Shown here: positions 37,034-49,119 of the stretch, piece after piece
Layout: each line of letters starts with the position of its first letter
How positions within the stretch are numbered: the first letter of the stretch is position 1
Origin: Morganella morganii H1r
GTDB taxonomy: Bacteria; Pseudomonadota; Gammaproteobacteria; Enterobacterales; Enterobacteriaceae
Assembly: GCF_000633515.1 (NCBI RefSeq)
Contig: NZ_AYMP01000021.1
Coordinates: 1-64,000 of the forward strand
DNA: 64,000 nucleotides
Reading direction: 5' to 3'
Notes under the pieces: model-generated
The model's database searches: none
What the model was told of the DNA's origin: nothing
What the model saw: only the letters and a program-made list of their open reading frames with translations
Position numbers and translations under genes: made by a program

Positions 37034-38431
37034 GTGTCTCTTTCGCTTTGGCAGCAATGTCTTGCCCGTTTGCAGGATGAATTACCTGCCACAGAATTCA
37101 GTATGTGGATACGCCCCCTTCAGGCTGAGCTGAGTGATGACACTCTGGCGCTCTATGCCCCAAACCGGTTTGTGCTCGACTGGGTACGGGAGAAGTACAT
37201 TAATAACATTAATGCGCTCCTGTCCGATTTCTGCGGCAATGACATTCCGCAGCTGCGCTTTGAGGTCGGTAATAAACCGGCCGGTGCGGTCAGCACACCG
37301 GAAAGAAGTATTCCCCCGTCACGGACGATGAAACAGCCGCCTTCGCGGGAAAAAGCCCCCGCACTACGCCCGAGCTGGCATGATAACAGTGCGGAGCCGG
37401 ATGTGGCTTACCGTTCCAACGTCAACCCGAAGCACACCTTTGACAGCTTTGTGGAAGGTAAATCTAACCAGCTGGCACGCGCAGCCGCCCGTCAGGTGGC
37501 GGATAACCCGGGTGGCGCATACAATCCGCTGTTCTTATACGGCGGAACCGGTCTGGGTAAAACCCACTTATTACATGCCGTCGGCAACAGCATTATGGAA
37601 AGCAAAGCCAACGCCAAAGTGGTCTATATGCACTCAGAACGTTTTGTGCAGGATATGGTCAAAGCCTTACAGAACAATGCGATTGAAGAGTTCAAACGTT
37701 ACTACCGTTCTGTCGATGCCTTACTGATAGATGATATTCAGTTCTTTGCCAACAAAGAGCGTTCTCAGGAAGAATTTTTTCATACCTTTAATGCCTTACT
37801 CGAAGGTAATCAGCAGATAATCCTGACCTCCGACCGCTACCCGAAAGAAATTAACGGGGTGGAAGATCGCCTGAAATCGCGGTTCGGCTGGGGATTAACC
37901 GTTGCCATTGAACCGCCGGAACTGGAAACGCGGGTCGCCATCCTGATGAAGAAAGCCGATGAAAACAACATCCGCCTGCCGGATGAAGTGGCTTTCTTTA
38001 TTGCGAAACGTCTGCGCTCCAATGTCCGTGAACTGGAAGGTGCACTGAACCGGGTGATTGCCAACGCCAACTTTACCGGGCGGGCGATTACCATCGATTT
38101 TGTGCGTGAAGCGCTGCGCGATCTGCTGGCGCTGCAGGAGAAACTGGTCACCATCGATAATATTCAGAAAACGGTTGCTGAGTATTATAAAATTAAAGTG
38201 GCTGATCTGCTCTCCAAACGCCGTTCGCGCTCTGTCGCCCGGCCGCGCCAGATGGCGATGGCACTGGCAAAAGAGCTGACAAACCACAGTTTGCCAGAAA
38301 TCGGGGATGCTTTTGGCGGCCGTGACCACACGACCGTTCTGCACGCCTGCCGTAAGATCGAGCAGCTGCGTGAGGAAAGCCACGACATCAAAGAAGATTT
38401 TTCTAACTTAATCCGGACATTATCATCATAG
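37034..38431 (+). CDS. dnaA: Chromosomal replication initiator DnaA
   Basis: The 465-residue AAA+ protein has Walker [17 protein letters not shown] near 170, Walker [10 protein letters not shown] near 232, and the C-terminal DNA-binding signature [18 protein letters not shown]. The start codon is GTG with a strong RBS (AGGGGAG). It is followed by dnaN after 4 bases in the usual dnaA-dnaN-recF-gyrB operon. Confidence 0.98.
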   Translation: MSLSLWQQCLARLQDELPATEFSMWIRPLQAELSDDTLALYAPNRFVLDWVREKYINNINALLSDFCGNDIPQLRFEVGNKPAGAVSTPERSIPPSRTMKQPPSREKAPALRPSWHDNSAEPDVAYRSNVNPKHTFDSFVEGKSNQLARAAARQVADNPGGAYNPLFLYGGTGLGKTHLLHAVGNSIMESKANAKVVYMHSERFVQDMVKALQNNAIEEFKRYYRSVDALLIDDIQFFANKERSQEEFFHTFNALLEGNQQIILTSDRYPKEINGVEDRLKSRFGWGLTVAIEPPELETRVAILMKKADENNIRLPDEVAFFIAKRLRSNVRELEGALNRVIANANFTGRAITIDFVREALRDLLALQEKLVTIDNIQKTVAEYYKIKVADLLSKRRSRSVARPRQMAMALAKELTNHSLPEIGDAFGGRDHTTVLHACRKIEQLREESHDIKEDFSNLIRTLSS

Positions 38432-38435
38432 CGCT

Positions 38436-39536
38436 ATGAAATTTATCATTGAACGTGAGCAATTGTTAAAACCCTTACAACAGGTCAGCAGTCCGTTGGG
38501 CGGTCGCCCGACCCTACCGATTCTGGGTAACTTACTGCTGAAAGTCTCTGATGGCGTACTGCATCTCACAGGGACAGACCTTGAGATGGAGATGATGGCC
38601 GCCGTTCCGCTGGATCAGCCGCATGAAAACGGCGAAACCACGGTACCGGCACGGAAGTTCCTGGATATCTGGCGGGGTCTGCCGGACGGCGCGCAAATCA
38701 GTGTTGAGCTTGACGGTGACCGCCTTCTGGTCCGCTCCGGGCGCAGCCGCTTCTCGCTGTCCACGTTACCGGCCTCGGATTTCCCGAATCTGGATGACTG
38801 GCAGAGTGATGTCACTTTCTCCCTGCCGCAGGCAACATTGAAACGCCTGATTGAATCCACCCAGTTCTCCATGGCACATCAGGATGTCCGCTACTACTTA
38901 AACGGCATGCTGTTTGAAACCAGCGGCTCTGTGCTGCGCACCGTCGCCACCGACGGGCACCGCCTGGCGGTCTGCTCGCTGGATATCGGACAGGCGCTGC
39001 CGGACCATTCGGTGATCGTGCCGCGTAAAGGGGTTATCGAACTGATGCGCCTGCTTGACGGCGGCGATGCCCTGCTGAAACTGGAAATCGGCAGCAATAA
39101 TATCCGCGCCCATGTCGGCGGGTTTATTTTCACCTCCAAGCTGGTGGATGGCCGCTTCCCGGACTACCGCCGTGTCCTGCCGAAAAACCCGGACAAAACG
39201 CTGACGGCAAATTGTGATATGCTGAAGCAGGCTTTTTCCCGTGCGGCGATTTTATCGAACGAGAAATTCCGCGGCGTGCGGATTTACCTGAGCAACAATC
39301 AGCTCAGAATTACCGCCAATAACCCGGAGCAGGAAGAAGCCGAAGAGATCGTGGACGTCACCTATGACGGAACGGACATGGAAATCGGTTTCAACGTCAG
39401 CTATGTCCTTGATGTTCTTAACACACTGAAGTGTGAAGATGTCTCGGTGAAACTGACCGATGCCACCTCCAGCGTGCAGATTGAAGATGACGCCAGTGAT
39501 GCAGCCGCTTACGTTGTGATGCCGATGCGCCTGTAA
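38436..39536 (+). CDS. dnaN: DNA polymerase III sliding clamp (beta subunit)
   Basis: The 366-residue protein has the same length as E. coli DnaN and starts [20 protein letters not shown]. Three repeated clamp domains are present, and it ends [10 protein letters not shown]. It forms the ring that holds polymerases on DNA. It begins 4 bases after dnaA and ends 4 bases before recF. Confidence 0.98.
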   Translation: MKFIIEREQLLKPLQQVSSPLGGRPTLPILGNLLLKVSDGVLHLTGTDLEMEMMAAVPLDQPHENGETTVPARKFLDIWRGLPDGAQISVELDGDRLLVRSGRSRFSLSTLPASDFPNLDDWQSDVTFSLPQATLKRLIESTQFSMAHQDVRYYLNGMLFETSGSVLRTVATDGHRLAVCSLDIGQALPDHSVIVPRKGVIELMRLLDGGDALLKLEIGSNNIRAHVGGFIFTSKLVDGRFPDYRRVLPKNPDKTLTANCDMLKQAFSRAAILSNEKFRGVRIYLSNNQLRITANNPEQEEAEEIVDVTYDGTDMEIGFNVSYVLDVLNTLKCEDVSVKLTDATSSVQIEDDASDAAAYVVMPMRL

Positions 39537-39540
39537 CACG

Positions 39541-40623
39541 ATGATCCTCTCGCGTTTACTTATCCGTGATTTTCGCAATATCGAAAATGCGGATTTACCG
39601 CTGGCCGCCGGGTTTAACTTTCTGGTCGGCCCGAACGGCAGCGGTAAAACCAGTGTTCTGGAAGCCATTTACACACTCGGCCACGGCCGGGCATTCCGCT
39701 CAGTACAGGCGGGGCGTGTTATCCGCCATGATAACGACGAATTTATCCTGCACGGCAAACTCGGGCAGGAACAGACAGACCGGGCCACCAGCGTCGGCCT
39801 GAGTAAAAACCGCCAGGGTGACAGCAAGGTCCGCATTGACGGCACCGACGGCCATAAAATTGCCGAGCTGGCAAAATTACTGCCGATGCAGCTTATCACT
39901 CCGGAAGGTTTTACCCTGCTCAACGGCGGGCCGAAATTCCGCCGCGCTTATATTGACTGGGGCTGTTTCCACAATGAGCCGCAATTTTTTGCGCTGTGGA
40001 GTGATTTAAAACGTCTGGTGAGACAGCGCAATGCCGCCCTCCGCCAGGTATCGAATTACGGTCAGATCCGCCACTGGGATCAGCAGCTGATTCCGGTTGC
40101 TGAACAGGTCAGTCAGTGGCGGGAGCATTATGTGACAGCAATTGCTCAGGATATTGAGCAGACCTGTCAGCAGTTTTTACCTGAATTTTCGCTGAGTGTC
40201 TCTTTCCAGCGCGGATGGGATAAAGAGACCGATTATTCAGAGCTTCTGCAGCGCCAGTTTGAACGGGATCGCGCACTGACCTACACCGCCTCCGGCCCGC
40301 ATAAAGCGGATTTACGGATCAGGGCGGACGGGGTGCCGGTGGAAGATTTACTTTCACGTGGTCAGTTAAAACTGCTGATGTGTGCGCTGCGGTTAGCACA
40401 GGGTGAATATTTCACCCGTCAGAGCGGGCAGCAATGCCTGTATCTGCTTGATGATTTTGCCTCCGAACTGGATGCCGGACGCCGTCTTTTACTGGCTCAC
40501 CGGCTGAAAGCCACACAGGCACAGGTTTTTGTCAGTGCCATCACCCCTGAACAGGTCAGTGATATGGCGGATGAAAACAGTCGCCTCTTTGTCGTGGAAA
40601 AAGGTAAAATACAGGTTCAATAA
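39541..40623 (+). CDS. recF: DNA repair and recombination ATPase RecF
   Basis: The 360-residue SMC-like ATPase has Walker [19 protein letters not shown] near 30, signature [18 protein letters not shown] near 268 and Walker [12 protein letters not shown] near 301. It loads RecA at gapped DNA with RecOR. It lies in the usual place between dnaN and gyrB. Confidence 0.97.
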   Translation: MILSRLLIRDFRNIENADLPLAAGFNFLVGPNGSGKTSVLEAIYTLGHGRAFRSVQAGRVIRHDNDEFILHGKLGQEQTDRATSVGLSKNRQGDSKVRIDGTDGHKIAELAKLLPMQLITPEGFTLLNGGPKFRRAYIDWGCFHNEPQFFALWSDLKRLVRQRNAALRQVSNYGQIRHWDQQLIPVAEQVSQWREHYVTAIAQDIEQTCQQFLPEFSLSVSFQRGWDKETDYSELLQRQFERDRALTYTASGPHKADLRIRADGVPVEDLLSRGQLKLLMCALRLAQGEYFTRQSGQQCLYLLDDFASELDAGRRLLLAHRLKATQAQVFVSAITPEQVSDMADENSRLFVVEKGKIQVQ

Positions 40624-43065
<2,442 letters not shown>

Positions 43066-43088
43066 TTTTTTCCTCTCTCTGAGACCCC

Positions 43089-43119
43089 ATAAAGCCCGGT
43101 TTTCCGGGCTTTATTTTTT
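43089..43119 (+). terminator. gyrB terminator
   Basis: ATAAAGCCCGG (43089-43099) pairs with CCGGGCTTTAT (43104-43114) around TTTT, followed by a T run to 43119. This is a classic Rho-independent terminator of the dnaA-gyrB operon. Confidence 0.9.
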
Positions 43120-43213
43120 ATGACACGGAACATTTCGGTCGGTTCATTCAGAATAGTCACACCAGCTTCAACTATCTCATTTAACAAAGTTTCATATCCT
43201 ATTGATGTGATTA

Positions 43214-43882
43214 TTATTTCCTTAGGAAAAAAGGAATAAATATGGCAATGAAAGGGATGAAAATCCAAAGTACTATCATTTTATTTTTATTGAAATGATT
43301 TAAGCATGCTATGTTGTAGAATATTATCGGTAGTATAAAAATAAAAAGAAGGATTAATGAACTATCATGGAAAAGAAAAAGAACCGGTATATACCAAATA
43401 AATTGAAACAAAAGAATAATAAAATATTTAAGACGCATATCCATGCTATCTGTTATTTTTTTATATTTAGCTGAATTTATTATTATAATAACAAGTGATG
43501 AGATAATAAAACAGAACAGATAAGTAAACATCAGGTACAGTGGATACTTTTCAATATAAAAATCAACAGAGCTTGCTGTTGTTATTTTTTTAATGGATAG
43601 CGTTATAAGCAAAATAAAATAAGCAGCAATATAAAACAATATAACCCTGCTTATAGTTAGTTTCGTCAATTTAAGTAAAATTATAAATACGAAAATTGAA
43701 ATCAATGAAAATGATAATGAATTCAACATCGTAAAATTAAATACATTATTTTCATTTGTATAATATATTTGAGTTGCATTTTTTGAAAACAAGACCATTT
43801 CATTGAAATAACTCATATTCACAAAGAACAGTATAACTGATAAAACTATGAAAACAAAAACTTCCTTTTTATATTTTATCAT
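43214..43882 (-). CDS. AT-rich membrane protein, unknown function (cassette gene 3)
   Basis: The 222-residue protein is almost wholly hydrophobic, with about six or seven transmembrane segments (for example VFVFIVLSVILFFVNM at the start and MIVLWIFIPFIAIFIPFF at the end). I recognise no family. Its ATG follows the preceding stop by one base, so it is coupled to the 87-aa gene. Its very low G+C stands out against gyrB and marC on either side and suggests recent transfer. Confidence 0.55.
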   Translation of the reverse strand: MIKYKKEVFVFIVLSVILFFVNMSYFNEMVLFSKNATQIYYTNENNVFNFTMLNSLSFSLISIFVFIILLKLTKLTISRVILFYIAAYFILLITLSIKKITTASSVDFYIEKYPLYLMFTYLFCFIISSLVIIIINSAKYKKITDSMDMRLKYFIILLFQFIWYIPVLFLFHDSSLILLFIFILPIIFYNIACLNHFNKNKMIVLWIFIPFIAIFIPFFLRK

Positions 43883-43883
43883 T

Positions 43884-44147
43884 TTATAGTTGCCCTGAAA
43901 TTACTCTCATTAATTCTGAAAATTCACCCGGACTACTTATCTGAGTTAGTTTTTTTGTTTTCTTATTATAACGAGCCATTGCTATTGGATCATCAAGCCC
44001 GCCATTTGTAGAATAAAATGTAATACTACTATTACCGTAGAGTTTTATATTCTCTATGTCGTCATCTCCATAATTTAACATCTCTAAGACAAGGATTCTT
44101 GGTTTTGTTAAAATGTCCGGAATGGGTATTATTGCGGACTTTGGCAT
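43884..44147 (-). CDS. Small AT-rich protein, unknown function (cassette gene 2)
   Basis: The 87-residue protein begins MPKSAIIPIPDILTKPRIL and contains SITFYSTNGGLDDPIAMARY, with no signal peptide or membrane span. It is the middle gene of the AT-rich cassette, starting 38 bases after the 80-aa gene and running directly into the membrane-protein gene. The function is unknown; such small-protein plus membrane-protein pairs can be toxin and immunity, but nothing here shows it. Confidence 0.45.
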   Translation of the reverse strand: MPKSAIIPIPDILTKPRILVLEMLNYGDDDIENIKLYGNSSITFYSTNGGLDDPIAMARYNKKTKKLTQISSPGEFSELMRVISGQL

Positions 44148-44185
44148 GGCGATAAGTGATGTGTAATAGCCAGCAAAAACTAATT

Positions 44186-44428
44186 TTATTTTTTTGTTTC
44201 TTTGCTTGTTGGCTCGTATCCTAAAATATATTTTAATTTTTGTTTAAATGTTGGAGATAGTGAGTCGACTCTTTCATCATCTATATAAAGCTCATGCTCA
44301 GATGATACATTATAAACGACCCGATATATTTGATATGACGTTGCTGCAAATGGTAATGATACAATTGCATTTGGTACTATTTTTTCTATGATAAAGTAAT
44401 CATCACCTGACTTAATTATATTATTCAT
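44186..44428 (-). CDS. Small AT-rich protein, unknown function (cassette gene 1)
   Basis: The 80-residue protein begins MNNIIKSGDDYFIIEKIVP with an RBS (GGAGGATAT) before the ATG at 44426-44428. It is predicted to be soluble and ends lysine-rich. It is the first gene of the three-gene cassette. I recognise no homologue. A real RBS and tight gene spacing argue that it is coding. Confidence 0.5.
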   Translation of the reverse strand: MNNIIKSGDDYFIIEKIVPNAIVSLPFAATSYQIYRVVYNVSSEHELYIDDERVDSLSPTFKQKLKYILGYEPTSKETKK

Positions 44429-44625
44429 ATATCCTCCATATATATTTTCCTATGAACAGGATACAAAAAAAACACATTAAGTAAATAAGAAAACCCAACA
44501 TATAACTGCATTAGTGATTAGTACTTAATTACAATGGTTAGCAATATGACATCATTGATGCATTATTATATGGCAAGTTCACTGAGGTTACAGACCTGAT
44601 TAAATATACATAAGGACTGGTCAAA

Positions 44626-45279
44626 TCACCCCGTAAGATGCTTCAGATTTGTGGTAACAAGACCGACCATTCCCGAGACCAGTAACTGAATCGCCAGTGT
44701 GACCAGAATAATACCGGAGATCCGCGCCAGGGTGTCCATCACCCCGGGGGATAAACGTCCGTGCAGCGGCCCGGTTGCCAGAAAAGTCAGGGCAATAGTG
44801 GGCAGCATCAACAGGATCACCACAGAAAGCTGTATCAGCCCGGACAGGGAATCACTGTGTCCGGCCAGCGAAATTCCGACCGCTATCGTGCCGCCGCCCA
44901 TCGACAGCGGAAAAAGCAGCGGTACCATTGCCAGCCGCATAATATCTTTCGGCGGTGTCACACTGACCGGAATATCACTGTGCTCCTCTTTGACCCCGCG
45001 GATAAGCATCGGCCATCCCTGTGCCAGCAGCGCAATGCCACCGGTGACGGTCAGGGCATCCGCACTCAGCCCGAGAGCCGTCAGCAGCCAGTTCCCCAGC
45101 CAGATAACCACCAGCATGACCAGCGTGTATCCCGCCGCAATTTTCCAGGCGATTTGCCACAATATGTTCCGGTCAATCCGGCCGAGGATAATCGTGGCGG
45201 CAGTGATGGTTGCCGGAGGGCTGAACAGCGACACAAAAGTCACATAATTGAGCAGAATATTATCGAGCCATTCATTCAT
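44626..45279 (-). CDS. MarC/YhgN-family membrane protein
   Basis: The 217-residue protein belongs to the UPF0056/MarC family of six-helix inner-membrane proteins of unknown function. The start ATG 45277-45279 (MNEWLDNILL) is chosen for its GGAAAG RBS and its overlap of 8 bases with the preceding permease stop. The FPLSMGGGTIAVGISL block near 140 is typical of the family. It is the last gene of the gadB operon. Confidence 0.8.
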   Translation of the reverse strand: MNEWLDNILLNYVTFVSLFSPPATITAATIILGRIDRNILWQIAWKIAAGYTLVMLVVIWLGNWLLTALGLSADALTVTGGIALLAQGWPMLIRGVKEEHSDIPVSVTPPKDIMRLAMVPLLFPLSMGGGTIAVGISLAGHSDSLSGLIQLSVVILLMLPTIALTFLATGPLHGRLSPGVMDTLARISGIILVTLAIQLLVSGMVGLVTTNLKHLTG

Positions 45280-46552
45280 CTTTCCGGCTCCGTTTCCGCA
45301 GATAACCGGCAGCCAGACAGAGAATAAGTGCCGCAGCAATCACACTGACAGAAATAAACCCTCCGCTCAGCAACGTCACCACAAACCCGGCCAATACCGC
45401 AGTGACAAGGACAATCCCGGTCCCGGTAATGAGTTTTGATGCCCGGATAACCGCGCTCTGACGCCACGCCACCACCAGCACCATCAGATAACACAGGAGG
45501 AACGTAAAACTGGCGACATTTGCCAGATCACTGAGATTCAGGAACAGCGCCAGCAACAGTGTCAGCAGAATGAGCAGAATATTCACTGTTGTTCCCTGCC
45601 GGAATACTGTTTTTCCCCAGGCATCCGGCAGAATACCGGTGCTGCACATTCTGTCGGTGATATTGAAGGCGGAGAACAGCGTGGCATTAATGGCGGATGT
45701 TGTCGCCAGCAGCGCGGCGGCGGCCACAATCACAAAACCGGTTTTCCCCCATACGGGGTAAGCCACCTGAGCCACAGCGGTATCGGCATAGCGCACCAGT
45801 TGAGATGGCGAGAGATTGCCGAGCAATACCAGCGCCAGGCTGATATACAGCACAATCGTAAATAAAATGGCGATCATAAATGCCCTCGGCATCACCCGGC
45901 CGGGGTCTGCCACTTTATCTGAGGCATTTGCCATCATACCGAACCCGGCATAGGCGAAAAAGGTCAGCCCGACGGCGGAAAAAAGAGTATCTCCGGAAAA
46001 CGTGCTGATATTCAGCAGTGTTGTATCCATGGTAAATACGCCCGTCGCCACCAGGGCGATAATAATCACCAGTTTGGTGCCCACCAGAAGGACTTCAACT
46101 TTACCGACAGCGTGGCTGCCGGTGATATTCATCAGACCGACTGCGATAATAATAAGCGCGGTATACACTTCCGGTAATAAGGCCGATTCATTTCCCTGAT
46201 GAAAAAGCTGAACGGCATAGGCCCCGAACGCCCTTGCCACCATCGCCACTGTCAGGATCAGCGTGACAAGATACAAAAAGGATAAGGCAATCGTCAGCAC
46301 AGCGGGAAATGACAGCCGGAAGAAATCAATAATGCCGCCCGGCGAGGGATAGCAGGCAGATAACCGGGCATAGGCATAACCGGCAAATAACGCAACCAGA
46401 CCGCCGCAGGCAAAGGCAATCCATGTTGCAGACTGCATAATCAGCGCGGTCTGCCCCAGCAGGGCAAAAATCCCGGCACCGACCATCGCGCCTATCCCCA
46501 GCGCAATAACCTGTAACAGCGTTAACGGCTTTTCTGATGACACTGACTTCAT
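45272..46552 (-). CDS. APC-family amino-acid permease (YbaT-like)
   Basis: The 426-residue inner-membrane protein has about twelve helices and the APC start motif IALGIGAMVGAGIFALLGQ near residue 20. ATG 46550-46552 (MKSVSSEKP) follows AGGAG; a frame from 46633 would begin inside the hairpin. It lies directly after glsA, as ybaT follows ybaS in E. coli, where YbaT is thought to bring in glutamine for acid resistance. The substrate is inferred from that parallel. Confidence 0.8.
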   Translation of the reverse strand: MKSVSSEKPLTLLQVIALGIGAMVGAGIFALLGQTALIMQSATWIAFACGGLVALFAGYAYARLSACYPSPGGIIDFFRLSFPAVLTIALSFLYLVTLILTVAMVARAFGAYAVQLFHQGNESALLPEVYTALIIIAVGLMNITGSHAVGKVEVLLVGTKLVIIIALVATGVFTMDTTLLNISTFSGDTLFSAVGLTFFAYAGFGMMANASDKVADPGRVMPRAFMIAILFTIVLYISLALVLLGNLSPSQLVRYADTAVAQVAYPVWGKTGFVIVAAAALLATTSAINATLFSAFNITDRMCSTGILPDAWGKTVFRQGTTVNILLILLTLLLALFLNLSDLANVASFTFLLCYLMVLVVAWRQSAVIRASKLITGTGIVLVTAVLAGFVVTLLSGGFISVSVIAAALILCLAAGYLRKRSRKDE

Positions 46553-46602
46553 ACCCGACTCCTGAAACAAAATAGATGCAGCCACCGGCGTTAGTTTATA
46601 GC

Positions 46603-46632
46603 TGATAACGCCCGGAAGCCCGGGCGTTATCA
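46603..46632 (-). other. Strong hairpin between glsA and the YbaT-like gene
   Basis: TGATAACGCCCGG (46603-46615) pairs perfectly with CCGGGCGTTATCA (46620-46632) over 13 bp with a 4-base loop. No T run follows on the minus strand, so it is more likely an RNA-stabilising or attenuating stem than a full terminator. Confidence 0.65.
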
Positions 46633-46644
46633 TTGTCAGCGGGA

Positions 46645-47574
46645 TTACCGGTAAAGGTTATATCCCAGTGCGGCGGCAACCGACGCCACCATTTTCTGGC
46701 CTCTGACGCTGTTTCCGTCATCATCCAGCGGCGGTGAAAATGCCGCGATACCCATCACACCCGGTACCACTGCGAGGATCCCCCCGCCGACCCCGCTTTT
46801 GCCCGGTAACCCGACCGTGTATGCCCAGTCACCGGAGCGGCCATACAGCCCTTCCATGGTCATTTCCGCCAGGACAAACGGAGTATGCGCCGGATTCAGC
46901 ACCTGCTCACCGGTTACCGGATTTTTGCCGTGTCCGGCCAGTGTCGCCCCCATTGTGGCCAGCTCTTTGGTGGTCAGCAGTGTGGAGCACTGACGGGTAT
47001 ACACATCACAGGCCTCCATCGGATCACAATAGAGGTTTTGAGCCGCATAAAGCAACCAGGATATGCCCCGGTTATGGAAATTGGTGGTCTGCTCCGACTG
47101 ATTCAGTTCATCCGACAGTGCAATATTCTCCGACCCGAGACGGCGTTGCATCGTCAGGATGCGCTGCCAGCGTTCATCAGCGGTTTTTGCGGTTACCGCA
47201 CTGACGGTCGCTATCGCACCGGCGTTCACCAGCGGCGACAACGGCTTGTCGTTATGCAGTTCCAGCGCCATCACTGAGTTAAACGGCAGCCCGGTCGGAT
47301 CGGCACCAATCTGATCCTGAACGGCCTGCGGGCCGATATCCTCCAGCGCCAGTGCCAGCGTGCAGACTTTGGAAATTGACTCAATGGCAAACCGGTAATC
47401 AGCATCACCACTGCTGATCACATCGCCCTGCACAGTGACTACCGCAACTGCCGCCAGGTCGGACGGAATATTGGCCAGGAACGGAATATAGTCCGCATTC
47501 GCACCGCCGGGAGCCTGATGAAACTGCTGCCAGGCATTGGTCACCGCCTGCTTGATTGCTGTTAAATCTGTCAT
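46645..47574 (-). CDS. glsA: Glutaminase GlsA
   Basis: This serine-dependent beta-lactamase-fold glutaminase converts glutamine to glutamate and ammonia. The 309-residue protein is the size of E. coli YbaS/GlsA (310). It has ANADYIPFLANI, the catalytic SISKVCTLALALED region near 67 and GKSGVGGGILAVVPG near 260. Its ATG (47572-47574) overlaps the gadC stop (ATGA), so the two are coupled. The ammonia released adds acid protection. Confidence 0.93.
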   Translation of the reverse strand: MTDLTAIKQAVTNAWQQFHQAPGGANADYIPFLANIPSDLAAVAVVTVQGDVISSGDADYRFAIESISKVCTLALALEDIGPQAVQDQIGADPTGLPFNSVMALELHNDKPLSPLVNAGAIATVSAVTAKTADERWQRILTMQRRLGSENIALSDELNQSEQTTNFHNRGISWLLYAAQNLYCDPMEACDVYTRQCSTLLTTKELATMGATLAGHGKNPVTGEQVLNPAHTPFVLAEMTMEGLYGRSGDWAYTVGLPGKSGVGGGILAVVPGVMGIAAFSPPLDDDGNSVRGQKMVASVAAALGYNLYR

Positions 47575-49052
47575 GATGCTTTTCCTTTGTTTTCCCATGT
47601 AAACGGTGCGAAATCACTGTCCGGATCACGCCAGCCTGGTTTACGGATCTGATAAACAACAAACGGAAGAAGAACGAACAGAACGGTCAGTCCGATCAGC
47701 GCCCCCACATACACTTCCGGGCTGCCGACCGCAATCTGTGCCGGCGGGATAAAGCTGAACAGAAACGCGGTTAATGAACCGAGCAGCCCCATACCGCCGA
47801 GGATAATCATCCCCGCATTACCACCCGGAATACGGTACGGGCGGGCACGCTGCGGCTGACTGAAGCGCAGGTAAATTGCGGCGCTGAACATCAGCATATA
47901 CATAATCAGATAGAGAATAACCGTCAGCTGACTGAGGATCTGATAGGCCGCCTGTACGGACGGCAGCACCACAAACAGCACCGCCAGCAGAGAGACCAGC
48001 ACAGCCTGCACCAGCAGGATATGTGTTGCCATCCCGTTCTTGTTGGTATGCTGGAACCAGTGCGGCAGGTAACCTGCTTTCGCCACTTCCAGAAGACCGG
48101 AGGACGGCCCGGCAACCCAGGTCACGACACTCGCCAGCACGCCGATAGCCAGCATGACGGCAACAATCGGCCCCATCCACGGAATGTGTGCCCATTTGAA
48201 CATGTCATCGTAAGCCACCAGCAGGCTCTGAGTCAGGCTGATATCGGACTGAGGGATAATGAAGGCGATCGCCAGTGTGCCCAGCACAAAGATAGCCACC
48301 GTACCCGCCGCAGCCAGAATGATGGCTTTCGGGTAGTTTTTGGTTGGGTTATCAATGTCTTTCACGTGAATGGCGTTCATTTCCATCCCAGCGTAAAACA
48401 GGAAAATACTGGCCGCCAGCACAATGTTATCGAAATTTGAGAAATCCGGCAGAACCTGATCCCACGCCAGGTCAATCTGCGGCGTCTGGCCGCTGAACAG
48501 ATAGGAGAAACCGAGTACAATCAGAATGATCGCCGGAACAATCGTCCCGATAATCCCGCCCCATTTTGATACCCGGGCAAATGCGCCGACCCCTTTAAAG
48601 GCAATAAACGTTGCCAGCCAGTAAATAAACAGGACAACACCGAGCACAAAGAATTTATTAGCCGCCAGCGCTTCATCAAATGCCTGATGCGGATTGATAA
48701 AGGCGAGTGATACCGCCCCGAATGTCAGCCCGGTCGGGAACCAGACCGTCACCTCAATCCACAGCATTGCCATCGCCAGAAATGCCAGACGCGGCCCGAA
48801 AGCCTCGCCGACCCAGCGGAACACCCCGCCTTTCTCCGACCAGCCGGTAGCCAGTTCAGCGGCAACCAGAGAGACGGGGATCAGAAAGAACACCGCCGCA
48901 AACAGATAATAGAAAATCGCACTGAGACCGTATTCCGCTTCGGCAGGCAAACCACGCAGGCTCACCACCGCCACAATATTCATGACGATAAGTGTGCCGA
49001 CAGTCAGTTTGGCTGCACCGGAAGACGGTTTTTTGGTTGAAGTATCAGTCAT
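47571..49052 (-). CDS. gadC: Glutamate/GABA antiporter GadC
   Basis: GadC is an APC-type exchanger that imports glutamate and exports GABA for the acid-resistance cycle. The 493-residue protein has twelve helices (for example FYYLFAAVFFLIPVSLVAAELATGW cut at either side). The C-terminus after LPFVVYQIRK is about 25 residues (ending FTWENKGKAS), shorter than the E. coli tail that plugs the channel at neutral pH. It lies 67 bases downstream of gadB and overlaps glsA. Confidence 0.9.
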   Translation of the reverse strand: MTDTSTKKPSSGAAKLTVGTLIVMNIVAVVSLRGLPAEAEYGLSAIFYYLFAAVFFLIPVSLVAAELATGWSEKGGVFRWVGEAFGPRLAFLAMAMLWIEVTVWFPTGLTFGAVSLAFINPHQAFDEALAANKFFVLGVVLFIYWLATFIAFKGVGAFARVSKWGGIIGTIVPAIILIVLGFSYLFSGQTPQIDLAWDQVLPDFSNFDNIVLAASIFLFYAGMEMNAIHVKDIDNPTKNYPKAIILAAAGTVAIFVLGTLAIAFIIPQSDISLTQSLLVAYDDMFKWAHIPWMGPIVAVMLAIGVLASVVTWVAGPSSGLLEVAKAGYLPHWFQHTNKNGMATHILLVQAVLVSLLAVLFVVLPSVQAAYQILSQLTVILYLIMYMLMFSAAIYLRFSQPQRARPYRIPGGNAGMIILGGMGLLGSLTAFLFSFIPPAQIAVGSPEVYVGALIGLTVLFVLLPFVVYQIRKPGWRDPDSDFAPFTWENKGKAS

Positions 49053-49082
49053 AAAAGCACCCCGGAGGATAATGAGTGAGAG

Positions 49083-49109
49083 CCTCCGGCTGCGGATGCC
49101 AGCCGGAGG
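49083..49109 (-). other. Intercistronic hairpin between gadB and gadC
   Basis: CCTCCGGCTG (49083-49092) pairs with CAGCCGGAGG (49100-49109), 10 bp and a 7-base loop, with no T run on the minus strand. It may lower expression of gadC relative to gadB or protect the gadB message end. Confidence 0.6.
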
Positions 49110-49119
49110 TCGTTGTTAA

